This document shows, piece after piece, positions 1-8,061 of a stretch of DNA of 64,000 bases; the first letter of the stretch is position 1, and each line of letters opens with the position of its first letter. The position numbers and the translations under genes are program-made. Origin of the DNA: Pacificispira sp033344895 (GTDB lineage Bacteria > Pseudomonadota > Alphaproteobacteria > UBA8366 > Aestuariispiraceae); assembly GCA_965229685.1 (NCBI GenBank), contig OZ245920.1:3720001-3784000 (forward strand), written 5' to 3'. Below the pieces are notes generated by a model, which had not been told where the DNA came from, made no database searches, and worked only from the letters and a program-made list of their open reading frames with translations.

Positions 1-1248
1 CAGACGTGCCATGACCCTGTCCACCGTCGCGGCGCCTTCGGTGGTCACCTGGGCTGCGGCCTTCACCATGGCCTTTCGCCGCCCTGCCTCATCCAGCAAC
101 CCGCCAACGGTCTGCGCCAGTTCCATCGCGCCTGCGACACGGGTCATGCCGCCACGGGTCAGGAGATCGGCCGCTACCGTGGAGAAATTTTCCATGTCCG
201 GTCCACAAAGCGGGATGCATCCCAATTGCGCCGGTTCTATCGGGTTGTGCCCACCATGACCGCCGCACAGGCTGCCACCAACCAGGGCAACCGGCGCCAA
301 TCGGTAGAAGAGCCCAAGTTCGCCCAGAGTGTCGGCGACATAGACAGACGTCGTCGGTGCGACCTCCATCCCCTCAGACCTTAGCGCGACGGACAAACCC
401 TTTGCCCGCAAGGCCTCGGCTATCGCCACGCCGCGGTCCGGGTGGCGCGGCACCAGGATTGTCAGAATGTCGGGCCGGCCCGAAGCCAGATGGCGATGCG
501 CCTCGGCGACGATGTCCTCTTCACCCGGATGCGTGCTGGCGGCGACCCAGACCGGACGGCCGCGCAGGCGGGCACGTTCGGTTTCCAGCACCTTGCCGTC
601 GACCGCCTGCGGCTGAACCGACAGTTTCAGGTTTCCGACGCAATCGGCCCCGGCTGCACCGAGATCCCGCAGGTGGGCTGCATCGTCCGGTGTCTGCGCC
701 AGGCAGGGCCTGAACCCGTCCAGCAGGTCCCCCGCTATGCCCGGAATTCGACGCCACCGCCTCAGCGATCTGCGCGACACCCGACCGTTAACGAGAGCCA
801 TCGGCTTGCCGGCCCGACGCATTTCCCAGATCAAGGCGGGCCAGAATTCGGATTCGACCCAGATTCCGGCATCCGGCCGCCAATGCTTTAGGAAGGACCG
901 CACCCAGGCTGGACGGTCAACCGGCACATATTGATGGATCGCACGATCCGGGAGCCGGGTCGCCATCAGACGCGCGCTCGTCACTGTGCCCGTCGTGACA
1001 AGAACATGGCCCTTCGGGTCGCGTTCCAGAAGTCGCTGGACCAGCGGCAAGGCCGACATGGCCTCTCCATTGCTGGCGGCGTGAATCCAGACCAGAGGCC
1101 CTTCCGGTCGGGGGCGCCCGGGTTGGCCACGCCGTTCGCCGAAGCGTTGGGCATCCTCCTTGCCGCGTGCGAGCCGCCTGTCCAGATAGCGATCGATCAG
1201 CGGTGCCGCCAAGGCGGTAGCAGCCAGATAGATGCCCCGCGCGATCAT
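1..1248 (-). CDS. waaA: 3-deoxy-D-manno-octulosonic acid (Kdo) transferase, C-terminus cut by window edge
   Basis: This enzyme adds Kdo from CMP-Kdo to lipid IVA at the inner membrane during LPS core assembly. The minus frame is open from an ATG at 1248 to base 1, so 416 codons are visible; the family is about 420-430 residues and only the extreme C-terminus is missing. Visible family features are an N-terminal hydrophobic segment, WIHAASNGE, LVTTGTVTSA, IWVESEFWP, and a C-terminal GGSLCGGHGGHNPIEPA block typical of the Kdo transferase GT-B fold. Its ATG overlaps the stop of the upstream acyltransferase (ATGA at 1245-1248), so the two are translationally coupled. Identification is confident; whether it adds one or two Kdo residues cannot be read from the sequence. 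Confidence 0.93.
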   Translation of the reverse strand, partial: MIARGIYLAATALAAPLIDRYLDRRLARGKEDAQRFGERRGQPGRPRPEGPLVWIHAASNGEAMSALPLVQRLLERDPKGHVLVTTGTVTSARLMATRLPDRAIHQYVPVDRPAWVRSFLKHWRPDAGIWVESEFWPALIWEMRRAGKPMALVNGRVSRRSLRRWRRIPGIAGDLLDGFRPCLAQTPDDAAHLRDLGAAGADCVGNLKLSVQPQAVDGKVLETERARLRGRPVWVAASTHPGEEDIVAEAHRHLASGRPDILTILVPRHPDRGVAIAEALRAKGLSVALRSEGMEVAPTTSVYVADTLGELGLFYRLAPVALVGGSLCGGHGGHNPIEPAQLGCIPLCGPDMENFSTVAADLLTRGGMTRVAGAMELAQTVGGLLDEAGRRKAMVKAAAQVTTEGAATVDRVMARL

Positions 1249-1970
1249 ACGCCGCCCCCTGAAGGTGCTGCATCGCCATCCGCGCGGAGGACCGGATCGT
1301 GACCCATTTCGCGATCGCAGGCGTCGGTCATCTCATTCAGGATGTGCTCGATCCGCCGGCGGTATTCTTCGCGGGTTGCCTCATCGGCCCGCGGCGGCAG
1401 TTCGATCGCCTTGCCCCAGCGGCAAACGCCCCGGTTGAACGGAAGCGGCAGTTGGAACCTGTCCCAGGTTCCCAACACCTTCCGCCGTTTCATGGCATAG
1501 GACACCGGCACGATCGGCACTTTCGCCAGGGAGGCGATGACGATCATCCCTTCCTTGACCACGAGGCGCGGACCGCGCGGGCCGTCTGGCGTGAACCCAA
1601 CATGGCCGCCGGCCTTCAGGCGCTTCACGATGGCCCGCGTCGCCTTGGCGCCGTCCTTGCTGTCGACCGGGATCCCCTCAAACCCGAAGCGGCCCATCGC
1701 GTCGATCACGATACGCCCGTCGCGGTGGCCGGAGGCGACGACACAGAGCTCATGCGATTTTTCGGCATAGGCATAGGGCATCATGCCGATCCGGTTATGC
1801 CACAGGGCGATGATATAGGGCTGACCTTCGGCCATCAGGCGGTCCCGGTCTTCCGTGCCGGAGACCTCCCAGCGGGACGTGTAGCGCACGAAACGAATAT
1901 ACCACGCGATCAGGCCGCACATCAGGCGGTGGAACCAGGCCTGCTTGGTGAGCCGCTTCAACGCCCCCAT
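1245..1970 (-). CDS. DUF374-type lysophospholipid acyltransferase family protein
   Basis: A 241-residue protein of the DUF374/LPLAT-like family. It shows LWHNRIGMMPYA, where the H belongs to the acyltransferase motif, then SGHRDGRIV and TPDGPRGPR, the family's signature block. It sits between the MsbA-like exporter and waaA, so a role in acylating a lipid A or LPS precursor is likely, but the acceptor is unknown. The ATG at 1970 has GAGGA about 8 bases upstream and follows the exporter's stop after 5 bases. Its own stop overlaps the start of waaA. Classification is confident; the substrate is inferred from position only. Confidence 0.85.
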   Translation of the reverse strand: MGALKRLTKQAWFHRLMCGLIAWYIRFVRYTSRWEVSGTEDRDRLMAEGQPYIIALWHNRIGMMPYAYAEKSHELCVVASGHRDGRIVIDAMGRFGFEGIPVDSKDGAKATRAIVKRLKAGGHVGFTPDGPRGPRLVVKEGMIVIASLAKVPIVPVSYAMKRRKVLGTWDRFQLPLPFNRGVCRWGKAIELPPRADEATREEYRRRIEHILNEMTDACDREMGHDPVLRADGDAAPSGGGV

Positions 1971-1975
1971 GCGCG

Positions 1976-3796
1976 TCAGTCCTCCCGTCCGCCCGAAGAG
2001 GTCGTGTCCGGGGTCTCCTGGAACTGGTACTTGCTGAGCCGGGCATACAGACCGCCCTTGCGCGCCAGTTCGTCATGCGTGCCGGTTTCGGCAACGCGGC
2101 CGGCCTCCATTACATAAATGCGGTCCGCCCGGCGGATCGTCGCAAGGCGGTGCGCAATAACGATGGTCGTCCGTCCGACCATAAGGCGCTCCAGAGCAGA
2201 CTGAACCTTGCGTTCGGATTCGGCATCCAGCGCCGATGTGGCCTCGTCCAGCAGCAGGATCGGCGCCTGTTTCAGCATGGCACGCGCAATGGCAATACGC
2301 TGGCGCTGACCACCGCTGAGCCGCAGCCCCTGTTCGCCGACCATGGTGTCGTAACCTTCAGGCAGTCCCATGATGAAGTCGTGCGCCGCAGCGTTGCGGG
2401 CCGCTTCCTCGATCTCGTCCTGAGACGCGCCGAAACGACCATAGGCGATGTTGGCACGGATCGTGTCGTTGAACAGCGCCGGCTCCTGGCTGACCAGGGC
2501 GATCTGCGCCGCGACCGAATCCAGCGTCGCCGCTTTCACATCCTCGCCGTCGATCAACACGCGGCCCGCGGTGACGTCGTAGAAGCGCGGGATCAGGTTC
2601 AGCACCGTCGTCTTGCCCGCACCCGACGGCCCGACCAGGGCAACGGTCTCCCCCGGCGCGATATCGATGTCGACCCCGTTCAGCACCGCGGCTTCCCCGT
2701 CATAGGTGAACACTACACCTTCCAGGGTAACCCGGCCCTTGCCGCCCCTCAGCGGTTTGGCGTCCGGCAGATTTTTGATCTTCGGGTCGTAGTCAACGAT
2801 CTTGAAACAACGGCCGGCGGCGGCGAGGCCTTCCTGCAGCGTGTTGTTGAGGCTGGCGAGACTGCGCATCGGCTGGTAGGCCATGAAAACGGCCGCCAAG
2901 AAGGACATGAACGACCCGACCGTCTGTTCGCCGGCCAGAATCTGATGTCCGCCTATCACGATGATGGTGAACAGGGTAAACCCGGCCAAGGTTTCCATGA
3001 TCGGATAGCTGAGCGCCCGGGTCCGGACCGCTTTCAAAACCAGTTTATAGGTCTTGCGGAACGCGTCTGCGCCACGCCGCTGTTCATAGTCCTGCATCGA
3101 ATAGGCGCGCACCGACCGGGCGTTGGACAGGCTGTCGTCCAGGACCGAGGTCATTTCGGCGAATTCGTTCTGGGTCGCCTCCGACACCTTGCGCAGTCGC
3201 TTGCCGATCCGCGCGATGGGCAGGACGCTGATCGGGAAAAAAACTATCGAGAACAATGACAGTTCCCAGTTTTGGTAGAACATGACGCCGATCATGAAGA
3301 CGAGGGTCACACTGTCCCGTCCAGCGCCGGTAAAGACCTTGGTCACCGCGTCGCGCAGCAAGTAGCAATCACTGATGAAACGGGAGAGTTGCTTCGCGGT
3401 GCCTTCGTTTTCAAGGAACCGAATTTCGATCCGCAGGAAGGAATGGAACATCTGGTTCTGGATTTTTTCGATCACCCGAAGACCGACCATCTGCATTGTG
3501 ACCGATTGGGCGAAACTTGCGGCCCCGCGCAACACGGACAAACCGAGAAATCCAAAGGCGCAGGCCCAGATCCAGAATTCACTGCGCTGAGCGAAAGCAC
3601 GGTCCAGGGTCGGTTCAAGCAATCCCGCGATCCCGGCCGAAGTCGACGCCACGACGACCATCCAGAAGGCGGCGAAGATCACCCACCATCTGTGTTCGGA
3701 CATGTAGTCGCGCCAAAGGCGTACCGTCATGGTGCGCGTGGTCGCGTCCAGTCCAATCCGGTTTCGGATTTTCTCGCCGATGCTTTGCTTGGCCAC
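1976..3796 (-). CDS. msbA: MsbA-like lipid A/LPS-core ABC exporter (fused permease and ATPase)
   Basis: A 606-residue half-transporter with a six-helix membrane domain (about residues 30-340) followed by an ATP-binding domain. Walker A GPSGAGKTT lies near residue 390, the signature LSGGQRQR near 490 and Walker B LLLDEATSALD near 511, all intact. MsbA-type exporters flip lipid A-core from the inner to the outer leaflet of the inner membrane. Downstream acyltransferase and waaA, closely spaced on the same strand, support the LPS assignment over a drug exporter. The start is a GTG at 3796 with only a weak ribosome binding site, so a nearby start cannot be excluded. Confidence 0.88.
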   Translation of the reverse strand: MAKQSIGEKIRNRIGLDATTRTMTVRLWRDYMSEHRWWVIFAAFWMVVVASTSAGIAGLLEPTLDRAFAQRSEFWIWACAFGFLGLSVLRGAASFAQSVTMQMVGLRVIEKIQNQMFHSFLRIEIRFLENEGTAKQLSRFISDCYLLRDAVTKVFTGAGRDSVTLVFMIGVMFYQNWELSLFSIVFFPISVLPIARIGKRLRKVSEATQNEFAEMTSVLDDSLSNARSVRAYSMQDYEQRRGADAFRKTYKLVLKAVRTRALSYPIMETLAGFTLFTIIVIGGHQILAGEQTVGSFMSFLAAVFMAYQPMRSLASLNNTLQEGLAAAGRCFKIVDYDPKIKNLPDAKPLRGGKGRVTLEGVVFTYDGEAAVLNGVDIDIAPGETVALVGPSGAGKTTVLNLIPRFYDVTAGRVLIDGEDVKAATLDSVAAQIALVSQEPALFNDTIRANIAYGRFGASQDEIEEAARNAAAHDFIMGLPEGYDTMVGEQGLRLSGGQRQRIAIARAMLKQAPILLLDEATSALDAESERKVQSALERLMVGRTTIVIAHRLATIRRADRIYVMEAGRVAETGTHDELARKGGLYARLSKYQFQETPDTTSSGGRED

Positions 3797-3893
3797 CGCT
3801 TGCCGCTATCCGCTTGCGTGTTAACAGGAAAGTCGGCGCCCTATAGCATGCGTCGCATGGGGCGTCACGTCGCGCGGCAGCTGGAAATCGGTA

Positions 3894-5021
3894 TCAGACA
3901 GCCTCGGCGGGGCTGGACGCCGCGCTGGATTCCTGTGGCACCAGCGCCTGAGCGACGGGCTGCAGATTGCGCAGGAACTGACGGGAACAGGCCTGCCAGG
4001 AAAAGGTTTCGGCATGCCGCCGACAGGCGTCCGGATCGATCTCCAGCGCCCGAATGGCCGCACGCTGCAGATCCTCATCCAGAACGCCGCACGGATGAGC
4101 GCCGATCACGTCGATCGGGCCCGGTACCGGCAGGGCCGCCACCGGCACGCCCGACGCCAGCGCTTCCAGCAGGACGAGACCGAATGTATCGGTCCGGCTG
4201 GGGAAGACGAAGACATCGGCCGCCGCGTAATGCGCGGCCAGTTCCTCCCCGGTTTTCGGCCCCAGGAACTTCACGTCCGGGTAGGTTCGGCGCAACTCTT
4301 CCAACTGCGGTCCGCCCCCCACGACAACCTTCGTGCCCGGCAGGGCAAGGTCCAGGAAGCCGCCGATATTCTTTTCCACCGCAACGCGGCCGACATTCAT
4401 GAAGATCGGACGCGGGTAGGGCAGAAAGTCCTTGGAGCGCGGCCGGAACAGGTCGAGATCGACCCCCCGTGACCACACCTCCAGGTGTTGGAAGCCACGC
4501 CCGGCAAGGTCGGCCTTCATGGTTGGCGTGGTAACCATCGTCACCTCCGCATCCCCATGGAACCGTCGCATCCAGGAATAGGTGATATCGACCGGCAGGC
4601 GACACCTTGCGTGAATGTATTCCGGGAAACGGGTGTGAAAACTGGTGGAAAAGGCCTGACCGTGCTTCCGGCAGAAACGGCGGGCAATGCTGCCCAACGG
4701 TCCCTCGGTCGCGATATGAACCGCCGCCGGCATCAAGCCCGCCAACAATCTTGGCAGACGCCAGACCGCGTCGACCGCCAGGCGGATTTCCGGATAGGTC
4801 GGGCAGGGAATGGTACGAAACCGATCCGGCCCGATGACATGCACATCCAGCCCCATGGTCTCCAGCTCCTGACGCGTACGGTCCAGGGTCCGAACCACCC
4901 CATTGATCTGCGGGAACCAGGCATCGCTGACGATCACCAATCGGCGACCGGGAATCGCGGCGACGTCGCGTGCAATGGAATCATCGGCAATGGATTCAGG
5001 ACGGGACAGGGGGGCCGCCAT
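3894..5021 (-). CDS. agt: GT4-family glycosyltransferase, Agt-like (diacylglycerol glycosylation candidate)
   Basis: A 375-residue GT-B glycosyltransferase. The N-terminal domain opens with VIVSDAWFPQINGVVRTL (about residues 29-46), and the donor-binding C-terminal domain carries FPSRTDTFGLVLLEALASG near 290. The ATG at 5021 has GGAG 6 bases upstream. It lies 27 bases downstream of a PlcP-like phosphoesterase on the same strand. In many alphaproteobacteria a plcP-agt pair replaces phospholipids by glycolipids under phosphate limitation: PlcP releases diacylglycerol and Agt glycosylates it. The fold is certain; the Agt role is inferred from this pairing. An LPS-related mannosyltransferase role is the main alternative. 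Confidence 0.75.
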   Translation of the reverse strand: MAAPLSRPESIADDSIARDVAAIPGRRLVIVSDAWFPQINGVVRTLDRTRQELETMGLDVHVIGPDRFRTIPCPTYPEIRLAVDAVWRLPRLLAGLMPAAVHIATEGPLGSIARRFCRKHGQAFSTSFHTRFPEYIHARCRLPVDITYSWMRRFHGDAEVTMVTTPTMKADLAGRGFQHLEVWSRGVDLDLFRPRSKDFLPYPRPIFMNVGRVAVEKNIGGFLDLALPGTKVVVGGGPQLEELRRTYPDVKFLGPKTGEELAAHYAAADVFVFPSRTDTFGLVLLEALASGVPVAALPVPGPIDVIGAHPCGVLDEDLQRAAIRALEIDPDACRRHAETFSWQACSRQFLRNLQPVAQALVPQESSAASSPAEAV

Positions 5022-5048
5022 GACTGCTCCGTTCGATCTCTCTGGGGG

Positions 5049-5855
5049 TCAGGCGGGGACCTTGCTGGTCAGCCGCTTGGGTTCCGGTGCGGAGACCTGT
5101 TCCGGCATTTCCGCCCAACGCACGATTTCAAGCTTGCCGTCGGCATGCTCGACCAGGGCGGTGCAACTCTCCACCCAGTCGCCGTCGTTGCAGTACAGGA
5201 TGCCGTCAATCTCTCGCATTTCCGCGTGATGAATATGGCCGCAGACGACCCCATCCACACCGCGACTGCGGGCCTCATGGGCAACCGCCTCCTCGAAATG
5301 GCTGATGAATTCGACCGCGTTCTTGACCTTCTGCTTCAGGAAAGCTGACAACGACCAGTAGGGCAGGTTCAGCCAGCGCCGCAGCATGTTGAAATAGTGG
5401 TTGGTCGACAGCAGAACCGTGTAGGCCCAGTCGCCGAGATGGGCGAGCCATTTGGCGTATTTGACGACGGAGTCGAATTTGTCGCCATGGATGATCAGGT
5501 AGCGCCGGCCGTCGGCCCCCTGATGGATGGCCTCTTCCTTCACCAACACGCCGCCGAAGAACAGATTCGTGTAGTCCCTGAGTACTTCGTCGTGATTGCC
5601 GGGCACATAGATTACCTGACAGCCGTTGCGGGTCTTCTTCAGGATTTCTCGCACGACCTCATTCTGGGTTTCCGTCCAGTACCAGGACTTCTTCAGGCGC
5701 CATCCGTCGATGATGTCGCCGACCAGATATAGTGTCTCGCATTCGGTATGGCGCAGGAAATCCAGCAGGAAATCGGCCTTGCAGCCCCGCGTTCCCAGAT
5801 GCGTGTCGGACACCCAGACCGTCCGGTAACGACTTACGCCACGAAATCCGTGCAT
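5049..5855 (-). CDS. plcP: PlcP-like calcineurin phosphoesterase (often annotated UDP-2,3-diacylglucosamine diphosphatase)
   Basis: A 268-residue metallophosphoesterase with all metal motifs: SDTHLG (D17, H19), GDIIDG (D47, D50), GNHDE (86-90), HGD (123-125) and a late GHIHH. The GTRGCKADFLLDFLR and LVGDIIDGW blocks match the PlcP branch of the LpxH superfamily, which degrades phosphatidylcholine and other phospholipids to diacylglycerol. I chose the ATG at 5855: an upstream in-frame TTG at 5894 lacks a ribosome binding site and 268 residues fits the family. Next to the glycosyltransferase and divergent from a diacylglycerol-kinase-like gene, it suggests lipid remodelling. A true LpxH role in lipid A synthesis is the alternative. 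Confidence 0.78.
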   Translation of the reverse strand: MHGFRGVSRYRTVWVSDTHLGTRGCKADFLLDFLRHTECETLYLVGDIIDGWRLKKSWYWTETQNEVVREILKKTRNGCQVIYVPGNHDEVLRDYTNLFFGGVLVKEEAIHQGADGRRYLIIHGDKFDSVVKYAKWLAHLGDWAYTVLLSTNHYFNMLRRWLNLPYWSLSAFLKQKVKNAVEFISHFEEAVAHEARSRGVDGVVCGHIHHAEMREIDGILYCNDGDWVESCTALVEHADGKLEIVRWAEMPEQVSAPEPKRLTSKVPA

Positions 5856-6037
5856 ATCCGTATCCGCCTTTCCCTCAGCCCCGGCTTCAGTCAAGCCAGG
5901 CCCTTCACAGCTCCGTCCTTACTGGCGAGGGAATACGGATCAAGTATGAAAGAAATAAGTAAAAACCACATTCTTACTTGAGTTTCATTTAAGTTTAACA
6001 TTCAGAACATAGAAACGACACGCAACGTATAGTTTCC

Positions 6038-6052
6038 AGAGGGTCACCCTCT
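6038..6052. promoter_or_regulatory. Perfect inverted repeat just upstream of the DAG-kinase-like gene
   Basis: AGAGGGT and ACCCTCT flank one central base and end two bases before the AAGGAG ribosome binding site of the gene at 6070. It could be a protein binding site or an mRNA hairpin controlling access to the ribosome binding site. The preceding stretch, 5930-6035, is AT-rich and probably holds both divergent promoters. A single CTTTCAT on the minus strand resembles half of a Pho box, but I find no convincing second half. Confidence 0.35.
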
Positions 6053-6069
6053 CAAGGAGCGTCAGGTCT

Positions 6070-7059
6070 GTGGCATTCAAGTCAGCGGTTACTCCCCCGA
6101 TTCGCAGACGCGTGGCCGTCATCTACAATCCGGTGGCAGGGTTCCGGCAACGGGGACGCCTGCGGCGTTTCCTGAGGCATCTTCGGCGGCTGGGCCATGA
6201 GGTGCTGTTGCGGAGAACCGAAGGTCCCGGCCACGCGACACAGATCGCGCGCGACCTGGACCCGGCCCAGGTCGACGTCGTGGTCGCCGCGGGCGGCGAC
6301 GGCACGATCAACGAGGTCGCGAACGGCCTGATCGGTCGGCCGATCCCGATGACGATCGCACCTTTGGGCACCGCCAACGTCTTCGCCTTCGAAACCGGGC
6401 TGGGCCTGAAGCTGAGCCGCGCCGCCCGCCTGCCGTCCGAAGGTCTGGTGGCGGAAATTCGGCCCGCTTTGGCCGGAAAACGCGGATTTCTGCTGATGGT
6501 CAGCGCGGGGACCGACGCCCGCGTCGTAGCCAACGTGGATCGGGGCATGAAGCGATATCTCGGCAAGACCGCCTATGTCCTGGCGGCGGTACGAGAGATT
6601 CTTTCCGGCCGACCGGGGCGTATTCAGGTGACGGTCGACGGAGTTCGGCATGAAGCCGGTCTTGTCGTCGTGACCCATGCCTGCCACTACGCCGGCCCAT
6701 TCGTCATCGCGCCGAATGTCCGGATGGGGGACGACAGTGTCTGCGTCGTCCTGCTGAAGGGTGTCCGGCGCCGGTCCCTTGTCAAATATGCCATGGCGCT
6801 GTTGCTGAACCGTCTGCCGACCCTGAAGGACGCGACGGTCCTGCGCGCGCACCGGGTCCGGATCGATGGCCCCGAAGGACAGCCGATCCAGTCAGACGGG
6901 GACGTGATCGGGCAGGCCCCGATGGATATCGTGCTCGGCAGCCGTCCGTTGAGGATTCTGGTACCCGATCTCGCCCGCGTTCTCCCGCTACAATCAGCAC
7001 CCGGAATTGCCGCCGGGACCGATGGTGCCCTGGCAAAGGAACCGGTGCCGGCACAATGA
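6070..7059 (+). CDS. Diacylglycerol kinase / YegS-like lipid kinase family protein
   Basis: A 329-residue protein with the DAGK catalytic domain: AVIYNPVAGF near residue 16, the nucleotide-binding AAGGDGTINEVANGL at 73-87, and PLGTANVFA. These enzymes phosphorylate diacylglycerol or related lipids at the inner face of the membrane. The GTG start at 6070 is supported by AAGGAG at 6054-6059. It is divergent from the PlcP/Agt-like pair; converting PlcP-released diacylglycerol back to phosphatidate would be a natural partner activity (inference). Its lipid substrate could instead be sphingosine-like or undecaprenol-related, and the sequence does not decide. Confidence 0.82.
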   Translation: MAFKSAVTPPIRRRVAVIYNPVAGFRQRGRLRRFLRHLRRLGHEVLLRRTEGPGHATQIARDLDPAQVDVVVAAGGDGTINEVANGLIGRPIPMTIAPLGTANVFAFETGLGLKLSRAARLPSEGLVAEIRPALAGKRGFLLMVSAGTDARVVANVDRGMKRYLGKTAYVLAAVREILSGRPGRIQVTVDGVRHEAGLVVVTHACHYAGPFVIAPNVRMGDDSVCVVLLKGVRRRSLVKYAMALLLNRLPTLKDATVLRAHRVRIDGPEGQPIQSDGDVIGQAPMDIVLGSRPLRILVPDLARVLPLQSAPGIAAGTDGALAKEPVPAQ

Positions 7060-7168
7060 GCCCCTGTTTTCCCGGCCTTGTGGCGGACTGGCACTGATTC
7101 TGCTAGACCTGATCCGGATGCGGCAGCCGGAATGGCGCCCCATCGAGGAGTCGTTCAGGAGAACCGGA

Positions 7169-7711
7169 ATGAACAGCGGATCGACCGTCGTAACCTCCCC
7201 GCCCCGAGTCCGGCGGCGGATCGCCCTTGCGCTTGCCGCCGCGATTGCCCTGTCGCAGACCAGTTGCACGACGGGGCAGGAAAACCTGTCGCGGGAGGAC
7301 AAGATTGCAATCGGTGTGATCTCGGGCTTCGTCCTGGGGGGCGTGCTGGGCTATCAGATGCTGGGAAGTGGCTCCAGCCGGATGCTGTTCGCCGCAGCCG
7401 GCGCGGCCGGCGGCGCCTATGGCGGCAAACTGCTGGCGGAACGACTGACCCAGTATGACAAGACCGCCATGCATGACACGGCATACAACACGTTGACCTC
7501 CGGCGCGACCGGCGAGACCGCGACCTGGCAGAATGCCGATACCGGCACCCATGGCAGCATCACGCCGACCCGGACCTATCTCGATACGCAGGGGCGCATC
7601 TGCCGGGAGTACGATGCACAGATCTCCGTCGACGGGCAGGTCGTACAGGGGCGCGAGACAGCCTGCAAGGCGGAGGCCGGGCATTGGGTCGTCTTCCCGA
7701 CCAGTGGTTGA
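7169..7711 (+). CDS. Small exported glycine-zipper protein (surface antigen-like)
   Basis: 180 residues. A basic N-terminus and hydrophobic segment (about 17-31) end in SQTSC, an imperfect lipobox, so it is exported and possibly a lipoprotein. A glycine-zipper stretch follows (GVISGFVLGGVLGYQMLG and AAAGAAGGAYGGKLLAE), then a C-terminal domain (WQNADTGTHGSITPTRTY, CREYDAQISVDG, AC...GHWVV) like RT0821/Lpp0805-type surface proteins. I place the start at ATG 7169, where AGGAG lies 8 bases upstream; the longer frame begins inside the preceding gene without a signal. The role is probably envelope-structural; the exact function is unknown. Confidence 0.7.
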   Translation: MNSGSTVVTSPPRVRRRIALALAAAIALSQTSCTTGQENLSREDKIAIGVISGFVLGGVLGYQMLGSGSSRMLFAAAGAAGGAYGGKLLAERLTQYDKTAMHDTAYNTLTSGATGETATWQNADTGTHGSITPTRTYLDTQGRICREYDAQISVDGQVVQGRETACKAEAGHWVVFPTSG

Positions 7712-8061
7712 TATCAACCCGACCCGCCAGCCCCCCACGTCATAAGAAAAAAGGACCGCGTCGAAACGCGGCCCAAGTTTAGGGAGGAAACGCCCAATAC
7801 GGACGCGGCGTTGCCATTGGCTCGGTTCGCGTCGCAACATGACTAGGCGGATCATGCTGCACCGCAAAAACTGACAGATAAATCATTCTGTTTCAAGGAT
7901 TCTTGCCGTATTGCACCGCACAAATTTTAGGCACGAACCCTGAAATCTGGCGCAATTCTCAACATCCAGGGAACGACAAGCCCGGATTTCCGGGTCGCCT
8001 GCGAGAAAGTCATGCTATGGATCACACAGTGTCTCTGCCGAGCTGACATGGGGAGCAGGCG
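7712..8061. other. 350-base gap between genes
   Basis: This gap holds the candidate minus-strand sRNA (7747-7860). The rest (about 7861-8045) is moderately AT-rich and probably carries the sRNA promoter and the promoter of the plus-strand gene at 8062. I see no open frame with coding character in it. Confidence 0.6.
7747..7860 (-). ncRNA. Candidate alpha-r14/NfeR1 (suhB)-like trans-acting small RNA
   Basis: On the minus strand three hairpins follow one another. The first is GACGCG...CGCGTC (7828-7833 pairing with 7802-7807). The second is GTTTCCTCCCTAAAC (7791-7777), which exposes an anti-Shine-Dalgarno CCUCCC in its loop. The third is a GC-rich stem CCGCGT/ACGCGG inside 7773-7753, followed by six U (7752-7747), a textbook intrinsic terminator. 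This layout, with an anti-SD loop before a terminator, matches what I recall of the alphaproteobacterial alpha-r14/NfeR1 family. The 5' end is estimated; CTTGAA at 7900-7895 could be part of its promoter. No open reading frame explains the structure. Family membership is from memory, not a covariance-model search. Confidence 0.6.

Noticed and set aside
5930..6035. Pho box upstream of the plcP-like gene
   Set aside because: A single CTTTCAT half-site is present, but no second half at the required 11-base spacing matches well enough.
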